Positions 12,117-23,100 of a stretch of 64,000 nucleotides of DNA are shown here, in pieces. This DNA is from Takakia lepidozioides (lineage: Eukaryota; Streptophyta; Takakiopsida; Takakiales; Takakiaceae). The position numbers were made by a program, and so were the translations under genes. The notes below the pieces were generated by a model. It saw nothing but the letters and a program-made list of their open reading frames with translations. It had not been told where the DNA came from and searched no databases. Location of the stretch: assembly GCA_030704615.1 (NCBI GenBank), contig CM060733.1, positions 69,070,001 through 69,134,000 on the forward strand, given 5' to 3'. Each line of letters begins with the position of its first letter. Positions within the stretch are counted from its first letter, which is position 1.

Positions 12117-12929
12117 GTGGTTTCAGATTTGGTGCAAGACATTGCAAAGGGTCCCTCTCAATTCGCGACCTCATACACGGCGGTTTGGGTTCACGGTCGT
12201 CATTTCTGCATTCGTGCTCTTGACATGAAGCGCAAAACAACCTTTGATTCTGGCTTGTGTGCCACATATTGGCAAGACTCCGTGTGGGGCAAGGGAGATA
12301 CACGACCTGCTATGAGCAAATTTGAGTACATTGGAGAGCTTGAGAGCATACTCCAACTTCAGTATATAAGGTACCGGTCTCTTCTCTTCAAGGGAAGGTG
12401 GTTCCAGCCACAACTTGTGGGGCCCTCCGCAGCACTAGTGCAAGATGATTGTGGTTTCATGCGCGTCAATGCAGATAGGCTCAACCCTACTCATCGTCCC
12501 TCCGATGAGCCTTTTTCACGGCCTTCAGACATGGAGCAAGTTTTCTTCTCCCATGACAAAACAAGAGGGGGGAATTGGAAGGTGGATGTGCATGCTCAGC
12601 CAAGAGGAAGACGTATCTATCATGGTCTCAGATCTCCATGGGGTGAGGCAATTGCGGTGGACGGAGAGACTGGTCATAATGATGCTGATGATGGAGATTG
12701 GGTAGAGGGGGTAGAAGAGGATGATGACGCCCCGGACAATGCAGAAGCTCTAGAAGATATGGATGTTCGAGAAGGACACGAAGACACGGCCATTGACAAC
12801 GAGGTAGAGGATGGTTCAGAGGTGCCTTTTGAGGGCCGGGCCATTTATGACGATGACTCCGATGACCAAGAAGACTTGCAGCTTGATGAGGATGAAGAAG
12901 CTCCGGATGATGATGTTCAAGTTGATTAG
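12117..12929 (+). CDS. C-terminal TNP2 region (DUF4216 plus acidic tail)
   Basis: Open frame of 270 codons. Residues about 60-140 match DUF4216, which follows DUF4218 in plant TNP2 proteins: FEYIGELESILQLQYIRY, LLFKGRWFQ, and later DEPFSRPSDMEQVFFSHDK. The last 80 residues are Asp/Glu-rich. It is separated from the DUF4218 frame by about 45 bp that include a stop, so it is most likely the downstream part of the same transposase gene, joined by splicing or split by a frameshift. It is unlikely to be an independent gene. Confidence 0.75.
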   Translation: MVSDLVQDIAKGPSQFATSYTAVWVHGRHFCIRALDMKRKTTFDSGLCATYWQDSVWGKGDTRPAMSKFEYIGELESILQLQYIRYRSLLFKGRWFQPQLVGPSAALVQDDCGFMRVNADRLNPTHRPSDEPFSRPSDMEQVFFSHDKTRGGNWKVDVHAQPRGRRIYHGLRSPWGEAIAVDGETGHNDADDGDWVEGVEEDDDAPDNAEALEDMDVREGHEDTAIDNEVEDGSEVPFEGRAIYDDDSDDQEDLQLDEDEEAPDDDVQVD

Positions 12930-13187
12930 ACACAAAATCAAAGCTACATAACAATTCTCACACCGAACTGGACCCATCCCTTCGATTGATTGTACATGTA
13001 CATGCATGTTGTGTTTTATTTCTATGATTATATGGCTGTGGTTGCTAGTCTTTCAAAAAAGAAGGCAGAGGTAATGAATATGTTGGAGCAACACATACAG
13101 ATATGGTATCAAGAGAATTATCAAAATGAATGTCACAATCTACAAGAAGGTCCACAACAACAAGCTAAACCATAAAGAAAAACAAAC

Positions 13188-13862
13188 ACCCTACCCCAGT
13201 ACCATATGAAAAAAAAAAAAAAACTAAGAACCCCCAAAGGCCCTAAATCTAAACCTAGAAAGCCCTGCCGTCGCTGCCTGCGACCCCCACGCGTCGCCAC
13301 CTGCGACGCGTTTTTTAGGATTTATGAGGCCGGGGGTCGCAAACAGCGACGGCCAACTGTCGCCAACTGCGACTTGTTTTTTGAATGGATTTATGAGGCC
13401 TGGGGTCGCAAACGGCGACGGCCAGCCGTCGCACACTGTAACATGTTTTTTTTGTTTTGCAAGAATAGGGCAGCGGGCAGATTGTGACACCCGGCCGTCG
13501 CAGGGGCCTTTTGCCCTTCATGCCACCTTGCGATGGCCTGGCGTCGCAAGAAAGGGCTGTGATGAAAGAAAGGGCAAAAAATGGTTTTTTTTTTCGGCGT
13601 GCGACGACCGGCCGTCGCCAGAAAGGGCTGCCTTCTGCCCTTTGCTGGGGGGCGATGCTTGGGCGTCGCACGGAAGGGCTGCCTTTTGCCCTTTATCCGC
13701 CCGTGCGACGACCAGGCATCGCCGCCTGGCCCCAGCGCCAGGTGGCGACCTGCGGGGTTTGGCTGCGACGGCCCGGCGTCGCATACACGCTCCGTGGGGT
13801 TGGCGCCGCGCAGGGCGTGGGGGCGCGGCTGGCGTCGCAATCCCCCCCCATTTGCTGTAATG
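13188..13862. repeat. CACTA right subterminal repeat region
   Basis: Contains about twenty GCGACG/CGTCGC motifs in varied spacing (for example near 13290, 13345, 13410, 13490, 13610, 13770), often as imperfect palindromes. Its inner edge (13188-13275) is the reverse complement of 5575-5675. Many long open frames cross it on both strands, but they are products of GC-rich repeats and are not supported as genes. From 12930 to 13187 there is only a short unsupported frame. Confidence 0.7.
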
Positions 13863-15366
13863 ACCTCGATTGTGGTGGACCAATCTTGCACCACTAGAGC
13901 TGCTCAAGAGAGCATACGATTCCATTCAACGACCACCCAATCTCACGGTTGAGGGCATTTTGGACCAATGGAGACAACTGCAAAGGGTGCGACATGATGA
14001 CTGTCCACCTCTGGCAGTGGTCAATTGAGTGGGGCAGCCATGTACAGCCTTGCCTACACTCATGAGCTTTCCCTCGTCTTATGCTTTTTGAAACAATGGT
14101 CCTGGGTTGATTTGGGACAGTGTGCTACAGCAATTGGTGGAGCCCAATGCGGATGAGCGAGAACGAGCAATGGGGTTTGCCACCCGTGGGCACTATGGCT
14201 GTGCCATCTCTGTCAGAGGCATTACGCCGACAGGTGTTGGGTCAAGCAATGGATCTAAATTGCTTGACATGGGTCATTGGCTTGTGCATGGCTGAGCAAC
14301 GGAGATTGCAAGTAGTGGTGGCTACTTCGGCACTCCCATTGGATAGTGCATCCTCCCTGCCAACCGGGGATGGTTGAGGCAGTGAGTGGGGGTGAGCACA
14401 GGATCGTGGGTTGCAAACACCCATGACAAATGTGGGATGAGATACGCAAAGAAAGAGTCATTGGATCTTTCAAGCACCAGTATCAGGAGTGGGGAGAGCC
14501 ATATACTGAGGATCAGTTGGAGGCCAAGGTGACCAAGGTTTTTGAAGAGGTTGAGGATGTTTCTTGCGCGGAGGATGTTCTCAAGGTGGCTATTGCAAGT
14601 AGAGGCTACACCACAGTCAGAGTGGGCGGACAAGGCCTAAGAGGTTGCTATCTAGCAACCAAAAGATCCGTCTCCTACCTAGTGTACCCAAGGTTGCAGT
14701 CACTGAGGACAATTGGGAGTTCCAGATGTTGGACCTACAGTCACCGGAGCAGAGAGACGGAGGATCTAGCGATTTCTAAGGGCTTATAGGAATTGCGTTG
14801 CCTTCGGTTTGAAGGAAGGAGTTTGAAGGGCCAGGAGATTCGTATTGATTTGACAAGTGACACGCCAATTTTTCGAAGGCCCTACAGGTATAGTGACATG
14901 GAGAGGTCTTTAATCCAGTCACGGACTATGGAGTTGTTCGAAGCTGGATTGGTGGAGTTGTCAAGCAGGGAGTATGCCTCGGCAACGGTGATGCCAGCTA
15001 AGAAAGATATCTATGGCAATTGGAAAGAAAGAAGGATGTGTGGGGACTATCGTCCTGTGAACTGTCAGACGAGTCCAATAGATATGTCATGGCAACTCTA
15101 GAGGAGATCTTTGATGCCATTGGGCATACAAAGGTGTTTAGTACATTGGACATGCAATCCGGTTACCACTAGTTGCGAATCAAAGAGGCTGACAAGCAAA
15201 AGACGACATTATGGGGGATTGACCAGCATGGGAAGGATTGTCTGTACCAATGGCGGTTCTTACCATTTGGGTTGAAGAATGTCCCGGCAGAGTTTCAGAG
15301 GGTTATGGATAGGATTCTCGCGGGGCTAGACTTCGTCCGGTGCTACATTGATGACATCATCGTCTT
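13863..15366 (+). pseudogene. Ty3/gypsy fragment (reverse transcriptase)
   Basis: From about 14820 the sequence encodes a Ty3/gypsy reverse transcriptase: DTPIFRRPYRYSDMERSL, EYASATVMPAKKD, RRMCGDYRPVN, CLYQWRFLPFGLKN and CYIDDIIVLY, the last containing the catalytic YIDD box. The frame is broken several times. A TAG replaces the Gln expected in SGYHQLRI at about 15170, and there are changes of frame near 14790 and 15090. Upstream (13863-14800) is poorly conserved. Homology stops abruptly at about 15366, where an oppositely oriented gypsy fragment begins. No LTRs were found. Confidence 0.8.
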
Positions 15367-16250
15367 ATATTTTCTTTGCCGTCAGGTCCGAACTGAAGTA
15401 TCCACCTGCAATTCATTCGTGTAGTTCTTGCATTACTGTTTTGGCTTGGTCTTTGTTTACACATCTTCTCATTATGGAGTCAATTCCTCTTTTGTACATA
15501 ATCCCTTTGATTAATGTGTATGGCTTGCTTTTCATTGGAAAGTTTCTTCTTGTCATCTTTGGTGTAATCTTCAGGAAATTTCCCTGTGTTCAGATAGTAT
15601 TTGATTGGCCATTGCCAATCATCTTGATCTTGATCCTGAATATCTTCTGATTCTTCTTTGGTGACTGTATAAGCTCCAATACTGATATTGGCCAATTCTT
15701 GATTGTTTGTTTCTTCGTTTTCCTTGTCATCTTCTTCTTTTGGATCTGGCTCTTCTTCAATAATAAGTCCTTCATCAAGAGGTTCATCTTCATCGGATGA
15801 ATCTTCTTCTTCATCCGTGTCGTCCATGAGTTTGAGAGCATCTGGAAGGTCATAGTCTCCTTGAAACATTCCCAGAGCATTTATAGGATCTGTCTCTTCA
15901 TCTGGTGCTTCTGGGTGAACAACAAACAAAAAATGCATCGGGAAGTTGATCCTCTACCCCCGTGGCTGGTTCTCCTGTAGTAATCATTGACAGATGATCT
16001 GCTGTAACATGTAATCTCCCTGATTTATGAACAACTTCAAAGTCATACTCATGAAGAAGTAATAACCATCGAGCAACCCTGCCACTAGCTAGTGGTCGAT
16101 TTGCTAAATGAACAAGAGCCTGATGATCAACAATAAACTTAAAAGCAATTGCCAAGTAAATAATGCCAAAACTTTTGAACAGCATAAATCATTGCCAATG
16201 CTTCCCTTTCTGTGGTGCTATAGTTCTTCTCGGCTACTGTCAACAATCTG
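15367..16250 (-). pseudogene. Ty3/gypsy fragment (RNase H and downstream linker)
   Basis: On the minus strand, 16250 down to 15960 encodes the RNase H end of a gypsy polyprotein: AEKNYSTTEREALAMIYAVQKFWHYL, FIVDHQALVHLANRP, GRVARWLLLLHEYDFEV. It then runs into a very acidic linker (15900 to 15480, with EEEDSSDEDEP). One frameshift lies near 15920-16190. Upstream it is cut at about 16250, where the terminal motifs of element A begin, so A may have inserted into this retroelement. No integrase, LTR or start is present. Confidence 0.75.
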
Positions 16251-16365
16251 CTGGGCTGCTATTTCATGAGCGGCATGAGCATGAGCGGGAAAAAAAAAAC
16301 CATGAGCGGGCCATTGTGTGTCCACGGAAATAGGGTTAGGAGGCACGGAAATAGGGTCATGTGGA
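16250..16365. repeat. Probable left terminal region of element A
   Basis: Short clustered repeats: four ATGAGC(GG) copies at 16265-16310, then CACGGAAATAGGG twice (16323 and 16344). The order (TGAGC repeats outside, CACGG motif inside) matches the right end of element B near 60180-60320. No target duplication could be assigned. Confidence 0.45.
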
Positions 16366-17723
16366 CTCGTCATAGCAATGAAATGCAACATTTTATTGCA
16401 AATTTTGTGGCAAGCCACGTCTATACAAGTGTGTCCTAACTGACATAGCAGGAATGGGAACTACTCTCCTACACCTTCCGAGGAACTTGGCCCTCCTTCT
16501 TCCTCATCCCCCTCATCCCCCCCATCCTCCGAGCTCTGTGATGCATCGGTTGCACTATGCCTCTCAAAAATTCCGTCCTCTCCTTGGGGGACTGTCCACC
16601 TCACCTCCTGGGAATCTTCTGCCTCTTCTCCCCCACTTTCCTCAGCAGAATCCAAGACAAATCTACGAGCCCGACGGGCTCTAATATCTGCTGCCTCCTC
16701 CCTCATCTTCATTTTCTTGAGGCTTGCCTCGTCTAAAATCTGTTGTACACGACTAGGTTCGGAAGACCTCCTCATGGACACCGAAGCAAGCCGGGCAGCA
16801 TAAGTAGGAAGGATGTAGTCCCTTTCTGGACTAGGCATGAAATCCCCCCTGGCAAAAAAAGGCACGTTCCTCCTGCCATGAACTCCGGTGTAGACGTCCC
16901 TCCTGCAGTACTTGGCATCCTACAGTAAGAACAAATCCACTTCAAGAATGTCAATACCAGCAGAAGCAGAAAGGGTTTTCAATGAAATAAGAGAGCGAAG
17001 GGAGGTGCCTCACGAAATCTGGAGGCAACTTACAATGCGACCACTCACTCGTAAACCGGGGGCTCCTCGGCCTCGATCCCAACATGTTCCTCCCCCTGCT
17101 TCTTCTCGGATTTTTCCTCATCCTCCAAGGTGCATCTTCCTCTTTGGGCAGACGTTCAGCCGCTGCAAGTTCCGAACTGACTTGGGAACCCGGACGACCG
17201 GTGACTTGGTAGCAGCAGCAGCAGCAGTCGCAGGACCTTGAACAAAGTCGTCGTCCGAGTCACTCCCTTGGGTCCCCTCCTGCGCCTCCTCCGGTGCCCC
17301 AATGGTTTTCTGTTTTTTGGGTGTTACTGTACTCACATGTTTCCTTGTCCTTTTCCTTTGGCTTTATTCTTCTCATTCAATTTCTCCTGAATTCCTGCCT
17401 GAGCAAGCTCTGCCACTTTCCTGGAGTTCGCAAGCGCTTTTGCCTCTTTTGGACCCAGCGGAGGCAGCGGAGCCCGGTTTCATCGGGCCTCAGCATCCAG
17501 CTTCAATTGAAACTCGGATGGGTCGAGCGAGCCGGGCGGAAGGTCCACATACCAAGGGTAATCACGCAAATGTTCCAGATGCCACTCCTTCACAATAACG
17601 TCAGTGTACATGGAGTCAGCCCCAGGGTTCCTCCATGCCAGGAAAAATGGTGGCTCGAAAGACAGATGACCTTTCTCCAAAAGGGAGAACTTGCAGTACC
17701 TGCATTCATGAAAAACACAGAAT

Positions 17724-18480
17724 GAGGTCCCTGAACTGGAAATTCGGCACCATTTTCCCAGGTTGGGGCGGAACTGACTGGGCCTAGAACTGGAAAAATG
17801 GCGCCGAATTTTGGTTCTCGGTGCTAGCCACGCTAGGGACAGCCATTTTGGGAGCCCTGAACTGGAAATTCGGCACCATTTTCCCAGGTCCGGGCCGAAA
17901 ATGGCTAAGTCCCTGAACTGACTGGCCCTGGAATTGGCAAAATGGCGCCGAATTTCGGTTTTCGGTGCCAGCCACCCTAGGGACTTAGCCATTTTGGGAG
18001 CCCTGAACTGGAAATTCGGCGCCATTTTCCCAGGTCCAGGCCGAAAATGCCTAAGTCCCTGAACTGACTGGCCCTGGAATTGGAAAAATGGCGCCGAATT
18101 TCGGTTTTTGGTGCCAGCCACCCTAGGGACTTAGCCATTTTGGGAGCCCTGAACTGGAAATTCAGCGCCATTTTCCCAGGTCCGGGCCGAAAATGCCTAA
18201 GTCCCTGAACTGACTGGCCCTGGAATTGGAAAAATGGCACCGAATTTCGGTTTTCGGTGCCAGCCACCCTAGGGACTTAGCCATTTTGGGAACCCTGAAC
18301 TGGAAATTCGGCGCCATTTTCCCAAGTCCAGCCCAAAAATGGCTAAGTCCCAAAACTGACTGGGCCTTGAACTGGAAAAATGGCACCGAATTTCGGTTTT
18401 CGGTGCCAGCCACTCTAGGGACTTAGCCATTTTGGGTGCCCTGGACTGGAATTCGGCGCCATTTTTCCAAGGACCAATTT
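17724..18480. repeat. Tandem array, about 145 bp x 5, in an intron of copy A
   Basis: Units start with CCTGAACTGGAAATTCGG near 17731, 17855, 18003, 18147, 18294 and 18440. Each unit carries AATTCGGCGCCATTTT and, in the opposite sense, AAATGGCGCCGAATTTC, so it can fold as a large hairpin. The overlapping open frames on both strands are repeat artefacts. The array lies in the intron between the exons ending at 25535 and starting at 17699. A chromovirus is inserted at its right edge. Confidence 0.85.
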
Positions 18481-18497
18481 TTATGCGCCACATGAGG

Positions 18498-19223
18498 TGT
18501 CGCGCACCTCACTTCGGTAAGCTCCCCTTCAAGTCATAGTTACTCGCTTTGATGCGCGCGCCTGACTCCCAACCTGGCCGCCCGGGCCAACTTGGAGCTT
18601 CGGCTGCTCACCGGGACATAACGGTCCCCCTTCGCTTCCCTCTAAACCCTCCACCTATTTGGGACTAGGAGAATTCCCTTTGGTAGATGGCAGTCCGGAA
18701 CAGCTCCCCACTCTTTGGTCGCTTTCCGGCTCGTTCGCTTACTCACTAGTTTTTGGTCACCAACGGGCTTGCACCGTTCTCGGGGTTACTACTCCCTATA
18801 TATACTTCTGTAGCTGTCCGCGGGGGTTTCATAACCAGCCATGCCATTTTATGGCGAACCACCACGAAAACCCTCGACTCCCGGTGATGAGTCGCGGTGA
18901 GTCTTGGCCCACTCATCACGGCCCCTATGGACCGTGATGAGTCCCAAGGCTCCCCACGACTCCCACCACGAGGTCTCCGCCCCCATGGTGAGTCCTATGC
19001 CACCCCCACTAAGTCCCGCTAAGCTACCACCACCCCTTGTGGAGCCACCCCCACCGCAACCCGGTGTGCGGGGCTCCACCTAGTGAGCGCCTCCGCCTCC
19101 TTGAGTGCCTTGGGCACTCAAGGGTGCTTCAGCCCCCCATACCTATCGCTGCCGATGCCCCCACTACAGGGGCAACCCCTCATGTGTCCCGACCCCCTAC
19201 CCTCAAGGCAAAGGGCCGCGACA
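18498..19223 (-). repeat. 3' LTR of the young chromovirus
   Basis: 726 bp, TG...CA ends with 7-bp inverted tips (TGTCGCG/CGCGACA). Nearly identical to 24752-25477. Contains CG-rich and palindromic stretches such as GTGAGTCTTGGCCCACTCATCACGG split around 18900, but I could not locate the TATA box or polyadenylation signal with confidence. Confidence 0.97.
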
Positions 19224-20128
19224 CACACCCCTACCAACAGGGAGTCGATGTCCTCATCGACTTGTCCATTTTGTAGAAACGAACATCCAAGTTGTGGCGT
19301 CCCACATCAAGGAGTTTGTTTCCGCACCATGGCGTCCCATGGCAAAGAACCAAACCCCACACTTGACTCTACTCTCCACTAGCTAGTTCGGCCGACTTCC
19401 TCCAAGTCCCGGCCAAGGGTGGAGCCTCTCCAGCTCCTCCCAGTGCACTCTTCTTGGCCTACTTCAAGGCCAAGGAACGATCCTCCCCGAGGATCGAATC
19501 GCCTTACTGCAACAACATTGCTTGCGATCGCTCATGATGCCGCTTTTGGCATCACCTTGAGCAAGGGTTCCCTAAAACCCTCTTTGACTAGGCAGATAAC
19601 CTTGAACCAACCGTGCGCCCCAATCACTACAATTGGGTCCGCCTTGGAATGCTGGCCTGAGGTACGGGAACACGCCGAAGCCGCACTACGACTTCGTCCC
19701 GAGGCTACACGATTATAGTACGTGAACGGAAGCACGTAGCTTCCGCGTTAGCCCGCACTACAAGGCAACCCCCTCGGTAGCGCAGTTATAGTACGCGCAC
19801 GCGCCAGGTGCGCACTAGCACGTGAACTCCCAAAGAAGTCGCAAGTTTCCTTGCCCCTTGGATGGGGGTCACCCGATTTCGGCACTACGCAAACACACAA
19901 TTAACCCAATTTACCTCTCCCACTTTTATAAGCTAGCATGCATTCTACACACTAGCCAACCATACCATGCATCACCATTCCAAACAAAATAGGACGCACA
20001 ACATTTGGAACCCATTTCCTTTATAACAAATTTTTGTACAATACAAGTTTTTGTAATCGGATTCCTAAGCTAGCTAAGCCGGGCTAAGCATGCATTTCCT
20101 CCCCCACGCTCCAAGGTTGATGTCCCCA
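19224..20128 (-). other. 3' untranslated region of the chromovirus with polypurine tract
   Basis: About 900 bp between the stop of the polyprotein and the 3' LTR. The minus-strand sequence GGTAGGGGTG at 19224-19233, immediately next to the LTR, is the probable polypurine tract that primes plus-strand DNA synthesis. No gene is supported in the rest. Confidence 0.7.
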
Positions 20129-23100
20129 TCAACGCTTCTTCCGCTTTTGAGGTCGCCCTTCGAAAGCTGCAACCGCCTCGGATGCGTTTCCCATTTCTGA
20201 GGCACGCACCCAAGATGCCTCCACATGATGATAGCCCTTCCATTTGACGAGATACTCCGTTTCTCGGTTCTTGAACCTCCTCGACTTAAGTATTGCCTCC
20301 ACCTCGTACTCAGGTTCATTTTCATGATCCAACAGCATAGGTGGCGGACGCAACACTTGATGCCGATTCGGACGCGCTTCATCTTTGAAGTAAGGCTTCA
20401 AAAGGGAGACATGGAATACTGGGTGCACCTTGCTGTTTGCCGGCAGCTCCAATTCATACACATCCTCATTCATAACCTTCCGAATGCGAAAGGGTCCCGC
20501 ATACGGAGGTACGAACTTCGGACTCACTTCCGGAGGTAGTCGGAAATTCTTGATGTTCAACCAGACCTCTGTGCCTGCCTCAAACTTCACTTCCCTCCGC
20601 TTCCGATTTGCCTGCCTTTCATACCGTTTCTTGCTTTGGCAATGTTGTACTTTGCGAGCTTCAACAAACGCTCGCGTTCTTCCAGTACCGCCGCTACTGC
20701 CGGTTCCTCAACGTCCTGGGCGGCCCAACTTGTCGGCACCAGAGGTGCTTTTCCATAGACCAATACAAAAGGGGAAACTCCCGTTGCGGAGTGTTCTGTG
20801 TTATTATAACAGAACTCTGCCGCGTCTAAGTGTTCCACCGAGTCAGTCTGTTTGGTCTGCCGACACGTAATTCCGCAAGATCTGCTTCACTACGGAATTC
20901 ACCCTTTCTGTTTGGCCGTCGGTCGTAGGTCGGAAGGCGGTGCTCATCTTCAGCCTCGTCCCCATCTTCTTCCAAAGTGTCCTCCAAAATTTACTCGTAA
21001 ACTTTGGATCGCGATCCGAGACAATATCCTTCGGGACTCCATGATGCTTTAAGACGTGGGCGAAGTAAAGTCGCCCTGTCTCTTGCGCCGTTGCCGTCTC
21101 CTTGGTGGGGATGAAATGGCCCATTTTACTGAACCTATCCACCACCACCATGATTGCATCGAATCCTTTTGACAGCGGCATAGCAGTCATGAAATCCATC
21201 GAGACGCTTTCCCAAGTCCCCTCTGGAATCGGCAAGGGTTGTAACAGCCCCGCTTGCTTTTTGTACTCGCTCCGGTTTTGTTGGCATGTGGTGCATGTCT
21301 TGACATACTCCTCTGCCTCCTCCCTCAGTTTGGGCCAGAAAATACTCTTTCTTCAAGAGTGCCGCAGTGCGCTTGGCTCCGCCGTGGCCCGCAAGCGGGC
21401 TATCATGGCATTCTCTCAAGAGGCTATCTCTGATCCCTCCCTTTGGCACGTAGAGACGTTTTTGCTTATACCGGAGCAGTCCATTTTGCAAGTGAAACTG
21501 CGATTTAACCCCCATCCTCAAGTCCTGCATCACGGACTTCGCCAGCTCATCCTTCCGGCAAGCCTTTCGGATCTTCCTTTGGAGCGCCGTCTCGCCCTTG
21601 TACACCAACAAGAGCTGCTGCTTTCTACTTAAAGCATCGGCCACCACGTTGTCTCGTCCCGGTTTGTACTGGATATCCACGTCGAACACCGCCAAATTAT
21701 CTTGCCACCTAAGTTGTTTTGGGGACAACTTGGGCTGCGTGGCAAAATACTTCACCGTGACATTGTCCGTGAACACCTTCACTGGGTTGGAACCAACATA
21801 GTGGCGCCAAAGCTCAAGACGATGCACCACTGCCTTCATCTCTTTTTCGTGCGTAGGCCACCGTCGCTCCACTTCATTCAGTTTCTTACTTTCGTAAGCC
21901 ACTGGACGTCCATCTTGCATAAGTACACCCCCAATCGCGAAGTCCGACGCATCTGTATGAATCTCAAATGGACGATCGAACTCCGGGATTTTCAAGACTG
22001 GAGCTTCCGCCATCCGCTGCTTCAATTCAGCAAAAGCTTGGCCACAAAATGTGTTCCATACCCAGACTTTGGATTTACACAGAAGGTCCGACACCGGCCC
22101 CGCGATCTTGGCAAAATTTCTCACATACTTCCGGTAATAGGAGGCGAGTCCTAGGAAGGATCGCACTCCCGGGACCGAAGTCGGAGGCTCCCAGTCCAAG
22201 ATCGCCCTCACCTTTCTGTCATCCATTTTGATCCCATCCTGTGTAATCACATGCCCCAAGAACTCCACTTTCGTGACCCCGAATTCGCACTTTGAAGCTT
22301 TGGCGTACAGCTTCCCTTCCCGCAACGTTTGGAACACCCTTTTGAGGTGCTCCAGGTGCTCCTCCTTTGTTTTCGAGTACACCAAGATGTCGTCGATGTA
22401 CACGATCACAAAGTCATCCAACCACTCCTGAAAAAGGCTGTTCATCAGCGTGCTAAAGGTCGCTGGTGCATTGGTGAGGCCCAAAAAGCATCACCAAGAA
22501 CTCATATGAACCATACCTTGTCCTGCACGCGGTCTTCTCCTCATCTCCTTCCGCCACCCGAATTTGATGATAGCCGGAGCGCAAGTCGATCCGGCTGAAA
22601 TACTTCGCTCCTGCCAACCGATCGAAGAGGTCGTCGATCCTTGGCAAAGGGTACCGGTTTTTGATAGTCACCTTATTCAGAGCCCCGTAATCGACACACA
22701 TCCGCAGCGTCCCATCCTTCTTGTCTACGAATAGCACCGGGGCTCCGTAAGGTGACTTACTCGGCCGGATGTACCCCTTTGACATTAGATCCTTGAGCTG
22801 AGTCTTCAGCTCGACCAACTCTCTGTGGCTCAACCGGTAGGGCGCCTTGGCAGGCGGTTCCGATCCCGATATCACCTCAATCTTGTGGTCAACTCCTCTT
22901 CGCGGTGGCAAGCCGCTTGGTAAATCCTCCGGCATCACATCCTGGTATTTCTCCAAAATCCCCTTGATCCAATCTGGGCTCGGCTCCCCATCGCCTTCTC
23001 CCTTCACTTCTCTAATGTAAAGCAAAAACTGGGGTTCGTGTGCCTCCTCCACGGCCCACTCCCTTGCTGACAGAAGGTTTATTCGCCCTCCCGTGGATTT

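Larger units (their letters stand above)
5321..13862 (+). mobile_element. CACTA (En/Spm)-type DNA transposon with SET-domain cargo
   Basis: The core is a TNP2/DUF4218/DUF4216 transposase (8647-12929), diagnostic of CACTA elements. It is flanked by mirrored subterminal regions. The block at about 5575-5675 (CCGG...TTTAGGG...CATATGGTACTGGG) recurs inverted at about 13188-13275, and both outer ends are packed with GCGACG/CGTCGC motifs around a shared GCGCGGCGCC. The left end begins near CACTTAGGGGG at 5321, which fits a CACTA terminus. I could not find a matching AAGTG terminus or 3-bp target duplication on the right, so the right boundary (about 13862) is approximate. A SET-domain gene lies inside, upstream of and co-oriented with the transposase. 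Confidence 0.75.

Noticed and set aside
8647-12929. KDZ-type (Zisupton/Dileera) transposase
   Set aside because: The ordered blocks (CPCDKTLYY, STKGY, DPMHIEKNVC, HNLLQDILPIAVRG, DUF4216) are those of CACTA TNP2, not KDZ.
13206-13952. Several long open frames on both strands in the GC-rich block
   Set aside because: They cross the GCGACG repeat array in four or more frames, encode Arg/Pro/Gly repeats and resemble no family; they are products of base composition.
17724-18493. Overlapping minus-strand frames with LGWLAPKTEIRRH-type repeats as a repeat protein
   Set aside because: The same tandem DNA is open in several frames and lies inside a well-defined intron.
18840-19380. LTR-internal open frames (copies at 18659-18937 and 24913-25191) as genes
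   Set aside because: They are present identically in both LTRs, and the LTR contains regulatory rather than coding sequence.
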